64,000 bases of DNA from DATATV01 sp035551355 (GTDB taxonomy: Bacteria; Actinomycetota; Actinomycetes; Mycobacteriales; Pseudonocardiaceae), in NCBI GenBank assembly GCA_035551355.1, contig DASZNF010000052.1, positions 1-64,000 of the forward strand. Direction: 5' to 3'. The notes beneath the pieces are model-generated. The model searched no databases and had not been told where the DNA came from. It saw nothing but the letters and a program-made list of their open reading frames with translations. The first letter of the stretch is position 1; each line of letters begins with the position of its first letter. Position numbers and translations under genes: made by a program. Shown here in pieces: positions 1-7,796 of the stretch.

Positions 1-1
1 G

Positions 2-1726
2 TTATGGCAGGAGCACATCCAGGAATGGGTTGCTGAACACCCTTGCCGGATCGTAGGCATTCAGGATCGTCCTCGCGGTGTCCCAGTCGGCCGAATCCGG
101 TTGCCCCGCGCGGAAAGCGGCCGGGATTGTGCCGGTGATCACCGACTGGTCGGTCCACGCGCCGGCCGCGGCGTGCGCCCAGGCCTTGGACCATTCCGGC
201 CGCACCGCCGCGTAATCGCCGGAATAGTGCTGCCAGATCCAGGTTTCCATTTCCGTGTAGAACTCCAGCGCGGTCGGCGTACCCGGCAGGGTGCCCATGT
301 CCAGCCACACGCACGTGTCCCACTCCGGATGGTCCGGGCGCGGCCGCACCGGGGACAGCAACGGCTCGACCGCGCCGGTCACGGCGACCTCGGCAGTGGT
401 GTCGATGCCGGTGATGCGGATTTCGATCGGGCCGTTCATCGGGAACTCACCGGCCGCCTGGAAAGTGCTCAACACCGATTGGTACTGATGGAAGAACTCG
501 TGCAGGACCTGCTGCACGTCGGCCCTTCGGGTGAGCACCGCCCAGCCGCCCTCGACGATCCGCAGCGTGGTCGGCTGTACGTACAACAACGTGTTCTTCG
601 ACCAGCCCCACACGTCCCAGGTACCGGTCGTGATCAGCCCGGACCCGACCAGCGCCATCTCCGCGTTGGTGAACGCCGGGGTGCCCGAGGTGTCGCCTTC
701 CTCGACCTCCTTCAGGAAATCCGCCTCCTGCTGGGTGAGGAAGTTGGCGAACGTGTACGGATACGGCGCGTCGATTTCCCTTGACAGCGCCGGCTTTGCC
801 GGGCTGACACTCCACACCTTCAGCCACGGCGGCCCGGTGAACGGGAACCAGATCGCCTCGACCCGGCCGGCCGCGGTCAGATAATTGTCCAATGTGGACG
901 TATCGCCGGGCGGGCCGAACAGGTCGGTGGCGGACACGTCGCACCAGTTCTGGCAACGCAATCGCTGATTCGGGATGACCTGCAGGGTCACCTCGGTGAC
1001 GAACGCGCGCCCCAGATGCACCAGGAACGCGCCGATGTCACTGTTCGTCCGGCTGAACGTCTTGAGCACGTACGCGCTGCCGTTCCACACCACCGCGGTC
1101 AGCGAGTGCACCAGGTTGGCCAGCGAACCGTAGGCGCCACCGGCCGGCCGGGTCTCGCCGGTAGCGGGGACTCCGCTGCCGTGGCCGCCGATGGCCAGCA
1201 CCCCGCCCACGGTCAGATCACCCGGCGCGGTGCACTCCAGCAGCCCGTATCCGGCCTGCTCCAGCCCGGCCTGTAGGTCGTCGATGCTGGTCCCGCTCTG
1301 CACGGTGGCCGTGGCCGGCGAGCCCGCGGTCACGCTCAGCCCGGTCAGTTTCGCCGTGGTGTCCACCAGGATCACCCGGCTCGCGTCGGCGCCCTCGGGC
1401 AACAGGATCGGCGACCAGTTGTGCTGCATTCCCTTGGCGCGTAATCGGTAACCGTTGCCGTGGGCCCAGTTGGCCAGGGTCACCACGTCGGCCGCGGTCG
1501 CCGGGGTCGCGGTCCACACCGCGTCGAAATCGATCTGTTCGGACCAGTTCTGATACGCCTGTTGGCCCAGCGGAATCGAACCCGGAAAATTCGGGGGCGT
1601 CGGCAGGGTGGCCGCCTCGGCGGGCAACTGAAACGCCGGTGTCCACCCGGTCAGCGCGGCCCCGGCCAGGCCACCGGCCACACCCAGGAACTTCCGCCGG
1701 TTGTGTCCTCGTGCTCCAGACGTCAT
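2..1726 (-). CDS. Tat-exported cholesterol oxidase, class II (VAO-type flavoprotein)
   Basis: Predicted secreted FAD enzyme oxidising cholesterol to cholest-4-en-3-one. The 574-residue product begins with a twin-arginine signal (NRRKFLGVAGG, residues 9-19). Mature residues from about 40 (LPTPPNF, QQAYQNWSEQI) closely resemble the Brevibacterium sterolicum class II enzyme as I recall it, as do IWFPFTGPPWLKVWSVSP and the C-terminal DPARVFSNPFLDVLLP. His102 in GMQHNWSP matches the histidine that carries covalent FAD in that family, and the Glu/Arg pair in PIEIRITG (about residue 435) matches its active site. GAAGGAG lies 7 bases before the ATG. The stop codon at 2-4 makes the gene complete. A related sterol or alcohol substrate is possible. 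Confidence 0.88.
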   Translation of the reverse strand: MTSGARGHNRRKFLGVAGGLAGAALTGWTPAFQLPAEAATLPTPPNFPGSIPLGQQAYQNWSEQIDFDAVWTATPATAADVVTLANWAHGNGYRLRAKGMQHNWSPILLPEGADASRVILVDTTAKLTGLSVTAGSPATATVQSGTSIDDLQAGLEQAGYGLLECTAPGDLTVGGVLAIGGHGSGVPATGETRPAGGAYGSLANLVHSLTAVVWNGSAYVLKTFSRTNSDIGAFLVHLGRAFVTEVTLQVIPNQRLRCQNWCDVSATDLFGPPGDTSTLDNYLTAAGRVEAIWFPFTGPPWLKVWSVSPAKPALSREIDAPYPYTFANFLTQQEADFLKEVEEGDTSGTPAFTNAEMALVGSGLITTGTWDVWGWSKNTLLYVQPTTLRIVEGGWAVLTRRADVQQVLHEFFHQYQSVLSTFQAAGEFPMNGPIEIRITGIDTTAEVAVTGAVEPLLSPVRPRPDHPEWDTCVWLDMGTLPGTPTALEFYTEMETWIWQHYSGDYAAVRPEWSKAWAHAAAGAWTDQSVITGTIPAAFRAGQPDSADWDTARTILNAYDPARVFSNPFLDVLLP

Positions 1727-1905
1727 GTCGCCACTCCTTCACACACAATTAGATCGCGTTGCAGCGAACAAATGTCTTTTATAGTAAGGCTTTTGCCGCC
1801 AGAAGTGATACGTGTTCTAACTATGAGTCGGCCGGGCTCGGCTACCGTGGCGGGGTTGCGGCGAGGTCGCCGCGACCGACGAACGAGACGCGGGAGACTG
1901 ACGAC

Positions 1906-2787
1906 ATGAAGGGCATAGTGCTGGCCGGCGGCAGCGGGACCCGGCTGCACCCGATCACCCTGACGGTGTCCAAGCAGCTGCTGCCCGTCTACGACAAGCC
2001 GATGATCTACTATCCGCTGTCCGTGCTGCTGCTGGCCGGCATCCGGGACATCCTGCTCATCTCCACCCCCGCCGACCTGCCGCAGTTCCGCAACCTGCTG
2101 GGCGATGGCAGCCAGTTCGGCGTGCAGCTCAGTTACGCCGAACAGCCCCAGCCCAACGGACTGGCCGAGGCGTTCGTGATCGGCGCGGACTTCGTCGGCG
2201 ACGACCCGGTGGCGCTGGTGCTGGGCGACAACATCTTCTACGGCCAGGGTTTCTCCACCACGCTGCAACGCCAGGTGGCCGGGCTGGAGGGCTGTGTGCT
2301 GTTCGGCTACCCGGTCAAGGACGCCTCCCGCTACGGCGTCGGCGAGGTCGACGGCACCGGGAAACTGGTGTCCATCGAGGAGAAACCGGCCCGGCCGCGC
2401 TCCAACAAGGCGATCACCGGCCTGTACTTCTACGACAACCAGGTCGTGGACATCGCCGGATCGCTGACCCCGTCGGCGCGCGGCGAACTGGAGATCACCG
2501 ACGTCAACATGGCCTACCTGCGCGAAGGCCGGGCCAACCTGGTCGATCTGGGCCGCGGCTTCGCCTGGCTGGACACCGGCACGCACGACTCGCTGCTGGA
2601 GGCGGGCCAGTTCGTGCAGGTGCTGGAACACCGGCAGGGGGTGCGGATCGCCTGTCTGGAGGAGATCGCGCTACGCATGGGTTACATCACCGCGCAGGAG
2701 TGCCACGCCCTGGGCGCGAAGCTGGCCAAGTCCGGCTACGGCGAGTACGTCATGGCGGTCGCCACCTCCGCGGGGGCGACCGCCTGA
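1906..2787 (+). CDS. rfbA: glucose-1-phosphate thymidylyltransferase
   Basis: Makes dTDP-glucose from glucose-1-phosphate and dTTP, the first step towards dTDP-rhamnose for cell-wall arabinogalactan linkage or glycosylation. The 293-residue protein has the nucleotidyltransferase signature GGSGTRLHPIT (residues 8-18), KQLLPVYDKPMIYYPLS, and LVLGDNIFYGQG with the metal-binding Asp. Length and motifs are normal for RfbA/RmlA. The start is ATG 1906 because the protein should begin MKGIVLAGG; the frame stays open upstream but nothing conserved is visible there. No rmlB/C/D gene is adjacent. The stop codon begins a 16-bp tandem repeat, described separately. Confidence 0.93.
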   Translation: MKGIVLAGGSGTRLHPITLTVSKQLLPVYDKPMIYYPLSVLLLAGIRDILLISTPADLPQFRNLLGDGSQFGVQLSYAEQPQPNGLAEAFVIGADFVGDDPVALVLGDNIFYGQGFSTTLQRQVAGLEGCVLFGYPVKDASRYGVGEVDGTGKLVSIEEKPARPRSNKAITGLYFYDNQVVDIAGSLTPSARGELEITDVNMAYLREGRANLVDLGRGFAWLDTGTHDSLLEAGQFVQVLEHRQGVRIACLEEIALRMGYITAQECHALGAKLAKSGYGEYVMAVATSAGATA

Positions 2788-2848
2788 GCCCGATCATGCC
2801 TGAACCCGATCTGGTCTGAGCCCGACCAGGACAGCTCGATCAGGGCAG
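2785..2848 (+). repeat. 16-bp tandem repeat spanning the rfbA stop codon
   Basis: Four consecutive 16-bp units begin at 2785, 2801, 2817 and 2833. The first three start TGAGCCCGATC, TGAACCCGATC and TGAGCCCGACC; the fourth is more diverged. The TGA of the first unit is the rfbA stop. Because 16 is not a multiple of 3, the copies fall outside the reading frame. The array runs into the 3' end of the convergent htpX gene, whose stop is at 2840-2842. Confidence 0.7.
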
Positions 2849-3709
2849 GCGGCGCCCGGCCATGTCCTCCAGCCGGCGAATCCGGTCCTCGATCGGCGGG
2901 TGCGTGGAGAACAGCCGGGACAGCTGCTCGCCAGGCCGGAACGGGTTGGCGATCATCAGGTGCGACTGGCTCATCACCGCCGGTTCCGGGGCCAGCGGCG
3001 CGGCCCGGGTGCCGTACTCGATCTTGCGCAGCGCCGAGGCCAGCGCCAGCGGGTCACCGGTGAGCTCCGCGCCCGACTGGTCGGCCTGGTACTCCCGGGA
3101 CCGGCTGACCGCCATCTGCACGATCCCGGCCGCGACCGGCCCCAGGATGGCGATCATCAGCAGCGCCAGCGGGTTGGACCGGTCGTCCCGGTCGCCACCG
3201 GCGAACAGCCCGGCGAACAGGGCCAGGTTGGCCAGCACGCTCACCGCGCTGGCCAGCGCCCCGGCCACGCAGGACACCAGGATGTCCCGGTTGTACACGT
3301 GGGAGAGCTCGTGGCCGAGCACCGCGCGCAGTTCCCGCTCGTCGAGCAGGTCCAGGATGCCCGCGGTGGCGCACACGGCGGCGTTGCGCGGATTGCGGCC
3401 GGTGGCGAACGCGTTGGGCGCCGCGGTGGGGCTGATGTAGAGCCGGGGCATGGGCTGGCGAGCGCTGGTGGCCAGCTCCCGCACGATCCGGTACATAGCG
3501 GGCTGCTCGATCTCCGACACCGGCCGGGCCCGCATGGCGCGCAGCGCCAGCTTGTCCGAGGCGAAGTACGCGTAGCCGTTCATGGCCAGCGCGATGAGCA
3601 GTCCGATGACCAGCGCGCCCCGCCCGAAGAACGAGCTGACCAGGATGATCAGCGAACTCAGGGCGCCCAGCAGCAGCGCCGTTTTCAGGCCGTTGAAATG
3701 CCGGTGCAC
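2840..3709 (-). CDS. htpX: membrane zinc metalloprotease HtpX (M48B)
   Basis: Membrane-bound zinc endopeptidase of the HtpX family, expected to degrade misfolded membrane proteins. The 289-residue protein has two N-terminal membrane segments (about residues 10-28 and 33-51), the zinc motif HELSH at 133-137 and the downstream glutamate ligand in SREYQADQ. Two further hydrophobic stretches lie between these motifs. The start is GTG 3709 (VHRHFNGLKTALLLG, the usual actinobacterial HtpX N-terminus), preceded by GGAGAA at a short distance. A longer frame is open upstream but gives a low-complexity, non-homologous extension. It converges on rfbA. Confidence 0.9.
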   Translation of the reverse strand: MHRHFNGLKTALLLGALSSLIILVSSFFGRGALVIGLLIALAMNGYAYFASDKLALRAMRARPVSEIEQPAMYRIVRELATSARQPMPRLYISPTAAPNAFATGRNPRNAAVCATAGILDLLDERELRAVLGHELSHVYNRDILVSCVAGALASAVSVLANLALFAGLFAGGDRDDRSNPLALLMIAILGPVAAGIVQMAVSRSREYQADQSGAELTGDPLALASALRKIEYGTRAAPLAPEPAVMSQSHLMIANPFRPGEQLSRLFSTHPPIEDRIRRLEDMAGRRLP

Positions 3710-3826
3710 CGCGCTTCTCCCTCCACCCCAGTGAGCTTTCCGGCCCCTCGTCCCCGGCCGGTCGGCCCGGCCGACTCCGTCACCCACAGCAACGCTGAGC
3801 AGCGCGAATCAGTTCCCGAAAATCTT

Positions 3827-4858
3827 TCAGGTAGCGGTCCCCACATGGCCGAGACGCCAGTACGCGGTGGTCCGTACCTGACGCCGGGGCAGGCCGCCGG
3901 CACCCAGCAGTTGACCACGCAGCGCGAGCATCACCGCCCGCTCCCCGGCCCCCCACACGTGGGTATCCGGATCCAGGTCCAGCTCGCTCGCGGCGGCCAG
4001 CAACCGGTCCGGCTGCCCGGCGGGCGCGCCGTCCCGGGTCAGCCAGCGCACGTCCACCTCGGCCGCGCCGGGCAGCGGCTGCCGCTCGGCCGCGTCGGCC
4101 ACCTCGACCAGCACGCGGGCCCGCACCCCGTCGGGCAGTTGCTCCAGCAACGCGGCGATCGCGGGCAGCGCGGTTTCGTCGCCGATCAGCAGGTGTTCGC
4201 GCACCTCGGGGTCCAGCTCGTGCGCCGGCGACGGGCCGACCAGAATCAGTTGATCACCCGGACGGGCGGTCGCGGCCCAGGCCGACCCCGGCCCGCCGTC
4301 GACCCCGCTCGCCGCCGTCCCCCGATCGTGGCCAACGGCTTCCGCCACCCGATCGGTTCCGGCCGAGTCCGTCACACCATCGGTTCCGGCCGAGTCCGTC
4401 GCACCATCGTGGCCAGCCGAGCTCACCACCCGATCGTGGCCAGCGGAGCCCGCACCACCGTCGGGTTCGCCCGCGCCCGCCGGTTCGTCGTGGCCGGCCG
4501 CGCCCTCGCCGCCGTGCAGCACGAAGTCGATGTCGATCTCGTTGGTCCGCGGATCGTGCCTGCGCACCGTGTAGCTGCGCATGTTCGGCCGCGCGGTGTT
4601 GAACGCCACCCGCGCCGAGGTCAGGGTCAGCGGCTCGGGCAGAGTCACCCCATCGGGGTAGAAGTAGAGCACCAGGTGCTGGTCCCCGCCGCCGCCCGGG
4701 AAGTTGGCCAGCTCGGGCCCGCCAACGGTCACTCGCACCATCCGGGGAGTGATCCGCTCGGTGCGCAGCACCGGGACCCGCCACAGTTCCGGTGGGTGCC
4801 GGGGCGCCCGGCGCGGTCCGGCCGAGCCGCCCGCGGTTGATCTGGTCATCGCAGTCAT
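3827..4858 (-). CDS. siderophore-interacting protein (FAD ferric-siderophore reductase) with 9-residue repeat insert
   Basis: Cytoplasmic flavoprotein of the ViuB/SIP family, which reduces ferric siderophores to release iron. The N-terminal FAD-binding domain shows RMVRVTVGGPEL and RSYTVRRHDPRTNEIDIDFVLHG; the C-terminal NAD(P)H-type domain shows RPGDQLILVGPSPAHELD and ends in a W-G-A-G-E-R block. Between them, where relatives have a short link, sits an insert of roughly 60 residues of 9-residue repeats (AGHDRVVSS, AGHDGATDS, AGTDGVTDS, AGTDRVAEA). The start is uncertain: ATG 4858 or 4849, neither with a strong ribosome site. It is divergent from the oxidoreductase at 4989, with an operator-like palindrome between them. 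Confidence 0.82.
   Translation of the reverse strand: MTAMTRSTAGGSAGPRRAPRHPPELWRVPVLRTERITPRMVRVTVGGPELANFPGGGGDQHLVLYFYPDGVTLPEPLTLTSARVAFNTARPNMRSYTVRRHDPRTNEIDIDFVLHGGEGAAGHDEPAGAGEPDGGAGSAGHDRVVSSAGHDGATDSAGTDGVTDSAGTDRVAEAVGHDRGTAASGVDGGPGSAWAATARPGDQLILVGPSPAHELDPEVREHLLIGDETALPAIAALLEQLPDGVRARVLVEVADAAERQPLPGAAEVDVRWLTRDGAPAGQPDRLLAAASELDLDPDTHVWGAGERAVMLALRGQLLGAGGLPRRQVRTTAYWRLGHVGTAT
4315..4476 (+). repeat. in-frame 27-bp tandem array inside the siderophore-interacting protein gene
   Basis: Units of exactly 27 bp start at 4315, 4342, 4369, 4396, 4423 and 4450. The shared core reads CACCCGATCGTGGCCAGCGG on the plus strand (clearest at 4427-4446), with GATCGGTTCCGGCC variants in units 2 and 3. 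Each unit is 9 codons on the minus strand. The same core appears in the intergenic array at 8801-9057. Confidence 0.85.
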
Positions 4859-4896
4859 CGCTGCGCATCTTCGTCCGCCTGGCCACCCGTGGACAA

Positions 4897-4916
4897 GTTG
4901 GCATGAAGTTGCCAAC
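4897..4916. promoter_or_regulatory. operator-like inverted repeat between divergent genes
   Basis: GTTGGCA-TGAAGT-TGCCAAC: perfect 7-bp arms around a 6-bp spacer. It lies between the minus-strand siderophore-interacting protein gene and the plus-strand oxidoreductase gene, where one dimeric regulator could control both. No regulator gene is adjacent, so the cognate protein is unknown. Confidence 0.5.
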
Positions 4917-4988
4917 CCCATCCTGGAGCCCACTCGACGGATGGCGGGCCGCCCGGGGCGCTGCGAGGATTTTCCGTGGAGGTATTTG

Positions 4989-5861
4989 ATGAAGATTGGA
5001 CTGCAGATCCCCGACTTCACCTGGCCCGGCGGTGCGGCCGAGTTGGGACCCCGGCTGACGGACATCGTCCGCGCCGCCGATCAGGGTGGCTTCGAATACA
5101 TCGCCCTGATGGACCACTTCTTCCAGATCGGCCCGGTCGGCCCGATCGAGAACGACATGCTCGAGGCGTACACCGCGCTGGGCTACATCGCCGCGCACAC
5201 CGAACGGGCCACGCTGCTCACCCTGGTCACCGGCGTGATCTACCGGCACCCGGGCATCCTCGCCAAGATCATCACCACGCTGGACGTGCTGTCCGGCGGA
5301 CGGGCGATGCTGGGCGTCGGCGCGGGCTGGAACGAGGAGGAAAGCCGCGGCCTTGGCATCCCGTTCGCGTCCACCAGACAGCGGTTCGAGGAGCTGGAGG
5401 ACGCGCTCAAGCTGGCGCTGCGGATGTGGCAGGGCGATGCGAGTGCGTTCGAGGGCACGCACGTGCACGCCGAGCGCCCGCTCAACGTGCCGCAGTCGCT
5501 GACCCGCCCGCATCCGCCGATCATGATCGGCGGCGGCGGCGAGCAGAAGACCCTGCGGTTCGTGGCCCGCTACGCCCAGGCCTGCAACCTGTTCGCCGGC
5601 CCGGACCTGGCCCGCAAGCTGGACGTGCTGCGCGAGCACTGCGAACGCGAGGGTCGCGACTACAACGACATCGAGAAGACCGTCTACTACATCTTCGACC
5701 CTGGTGACCAGGGCGAACAGGCCGACAAGGTGATCGACGACCTGAAGGGCCTCGCCGACCTCGGCGTGGACACCGCGATCGGGCAGGTCCGCGATGTCTG
5801 GAAGATCAGTCCGGTGCAGGCCATCGCCGAGCGGGTCATCCCCGCCGTGGCCGAGTTCTAG
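4989..5861 (+). CDS. LLM-class F420-dependent oxidoreductase (first of a tandem pair)
   Basis: TIM-barrel enzyme of the bacterial luciferase-like family, in actinobacteria usually dependent on coenzyme F420. The 290-residue product begins MKIGLQIPDFTWPGG and carries MDHFFQIG, LLTLVTGVIYRHPGILAKI, the family hallmark LSGGRAMLGVGAGWNEEE (about residues 103-120) and PIMIGGGGEQKTLRFVARYA. GTGGAGG lies 7 bases before the ATG. Fourteen bases separate its stop from the start of a close paralogue with the same motifs, so the two are one transcription unit that arose by tandem duplication. The substrate cannot be predicted. Confidence 0.88.
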   Translation: MKIGLQIPDFTWPGGAAELGPRLTDIVRAADQGGFEYIALMDHFFQIGPVGPIENDMLEAYTALGYIAAHTERATLLTLVTGVIYRHPGILAKIITTLDVLSGGRAMLGVGAGWNEEESRGLGIPFASTRQRFEELEDALKLALRMWQGDASAFEGTHVHAERPLNVPQSLTRPHPPIMIGGGGEQKTLRFVARYAQACNLFAGPDLARKLDVLREHCEREGRDYNDIEKTVYYIFDPGDQGEQADKVIDDLKGLADLGVDTAIGQVRDVWKISPVQAIAERVIPAVAEF

Positions 5862-5875
5862 AAGGAGTTCCTGCT

Positions 5876-6751
5876 GTGAAACTGGGTCTGCACATCTCGG
5901 ATTTCACCTGGCCCGGCGGAGCGCCGGAGCTGCGTACCAAGCTGGCCGCGGTGGCCAGGACGGCCGAGGACGTCGGGTTCGACCGGATCAGCGTGATGGA
6001 TCACTTCTTCCAGATCCCGGTGCACGGTCCGGCCGACCACGAGATGCTCGAGGCGTACACCACGCTGGGCTACCTCGCCGCCCACACCGAACGGGTGAAG
6101 CTGTACACGCTGGTCGCGGGCGTGATCTACCGGAACCCGAGCATCCTGGTCAAGGCGGTCAGCACGCTGGACGTGCTGTCCGGCGGCCGGGCCATGCTGG
6201 GCATCGGCGCGGGCTGGAACGAGGAGGAAAGCCGCGGCCTTGGCATCCCGTTCCCGCCGTTGAAGGAGCGGTTCGAGCAGCTGGAGGACGCACTGGTGAT
6301 CGCAAAGCGCATGTTCTCCGACGACGACAGCGCGCTGTCCACCACGCATTTCCAGCTGGAGCGGCCGATGAACGTGCCGCAGCCGCTGTCCCGGCCGCAC
6401 CCGCCGATCCTGATCGGGGGCGCGGGCGAGAAGAAGACGCTGCGGTTCGTGGCCAAATACGCCGACTCGTGCAACCTGCTGGCGTTCGGCACCGACCTCG
6501 AACACAAGCTGGACGTGCTGCGCGAGCACTGCGAACGCGAGGGCCGCGACTTCGACACGATCGAGAAGACCGCGGCCACGGTGTTCGACATGGGCCCCAA
6601 CGGCGAGAAGGTCGGCGAACTGGTAGACACCCTGGGCCGGCTGGCCGAGCTGGGTTTCACCGTGGCCACCGGCAAGCTGGTCGGCGCGGGTGAGATCTCC
6701 CCGATCGAGCGGTTCGGCAAGGAGGTCATCCCCGCCGTGGCAGGGCTGTGA
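5876..6751 (+). CDS. LLM-class F420-dependent oxidoreductase (second of a tandem pair)
   Basis: Paralogue of the preceding gene and probably co-transcribed with it. The 291-residue protein begins at GTG 5876 (MKLGLHISDFTWPGG) behind an ideal GAAGGAG at 5861-5867 that starts on the last base of the upstream stop codon. It shares MDHFFQI, LAAHTERV, LSGGRAMLGIGAGWNEEESRGLGIPF and PILIGGAGEKKTLRFVAKYA with its partner but differs in the middle (EEDALVIAKRMFSDDDSAL region) and in the C-terminal 40 residues. The two enzymes may have different substrates or form a heteromer; the sequence cannot decide. Confidence 0.88.
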   Translation: MKLGLHISDFTWPGGAPELRTKLAAVARTAEDVGFDRISVMDHFFQIPVHGPADHEMLEAYTTLGYLAAHTERVKLYTLVAGVIYRNPSILVKAVSTLDVLSGGRAMLGIGAGWNEEESRGLGIPFPPLKERFEQLEDALVIAKRMFSDDDSALSTTHFQLERPMNVPQPLSRPHPPILIGGAGEKKTLRFVAKYADSCNLLAFGTDLEHKLDVLREHCEREGRDFDTIEKTAATVFDMGPNGEKVGELVDTLGRLAELGFTVATGKLVGAGEISPIERFGKEVIPAVAGL

Positions 6752-6840
6752 CCGCACGTTCTGTCTGGTGCCCGCCGCCGTCATGGCCAGCCTGGTCAGG
6801 GGGCGGTGGGCGCTGGTGTACCCGATCGAGTGACTCGGGG

Positions 6841-7521
6841 TCAGGCAGCGGCGGGGACCGGCGCGGGCGTGGCGGCGGCCTGCCCACCCATGCGCAGCAC
6901 GATGCCCTCGCCGCGCAGCGCCCGGCGGAACCACACCAGCGACACGATGATGGCCACGGCCACCACGCTCCACGAGCCGGCGGTGGACACCATCAGGAAG
7001 TCGCCGACCGTCTCCTTGGCCAGGATCCACAGCGTGGTGATGCCGTTGGTGAGGAACACCAGCGCCCACAGCAGCGACACCCGGCGGAAGAACTGCATCA
7101 CCCTGGGGTGCTCGGTGAACGACGTGGGAAATGCGCAGAAATCATCGGCCAGTTTGGCGATGAACGGGCGGCCGAACGGCACAGTCGCGATCAACACGAA
7201 AGCGATCAAGAAATTCTGCAACGTCGGTTGCAGAAAGTAGAGGAAAATACTCCCGGTAACCAGACCGAGAACGGTGCGCGCGATCAGCAGACCGGTGGTG
7301 AGCAGCAGAACCGCCGGGATCGGCTTGCGCAGCACGGCACGGCGCGCCAGCGCCAGCACCGACCAGGACAGCGCGGCGATCAGCCCGCCGTCCAGGCCGA
7401 CCAGCATCAGCAGCAGATAGAACAGCCCGAGCGGCACGATCGTCGACTCAAGCAGGTGCTTGGCGCCCTGCCGGAGCAGGGAGCCGAAAGCGGGCAGGTG
7501 AACGGTCATGTGGGACGGCAT
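6841..7521 (-). CDS. VC0807-type integral membrane protein
   Basis: 226-residue hydrophobic protein with about five or six predicted membrane helices (for example PLGLFYLLLMLVGLDGGLIAAL, AVLLLTTGLLIARTVLGLV, SLLWALVFLTNGITTLWIL, SWSVVAVAIIVSLVWF). The fold and the internal motif NFLIAFVLIATVPFGRPFI resemble the VC0807 / septation-protein-A-like membrane family, whose function is not established. The Pro/Ala tail has no motif. The start at ATG 7521 has an AGG five bases upstream; ATG 7509 is an alternative. It is divergent from the transporter at 7797. Confidence 0.6.
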   Translation of the reverse strand: MPSHMTVHLPAFGSLLRQGAKHLLESTIVPLGLFYLLLMLVGLDGGLIAALSWSVLALARRAVLRKPIPAVLLLTTGLLIARTVLGLVTGSIFLYFLQPTLQNFLIAFVLIATVPFGRPFIAKLADDFCAFPTSFTEHPRVMQFFRRVSLLWALVFLTNGITTLWILAKETVGDFLMVSTAGSWSVVAVAIIVSLVWFRRALRGEGIVLRMGGQAAATPAPVPAAA

Positions 7522-7796
7522 CTACCTGGCTGTCTCTCTCATCCCTCGAGCATGGACTGGGCGGTGCGTGGATGCATCCTCGGCAAGAGTGGAGTCAATG
7601 TACTGGACGCCTCTGTGAACTCAAGGTTGCCTCCCCCTCCGGAAACGCGATCCCAAGCAATCCGGTTTGGGAAATCTCGCGACGCTAGACTTTCTTCGGG
7701 CCAATTAGCCGATTCGGGAAGACTGTCGGGGTCGAGTGACGTTGGTCCGGTTGGTGAGCCCCGGCGGTGCGGCTCGACGAAGATGAGGGGGTGTCG

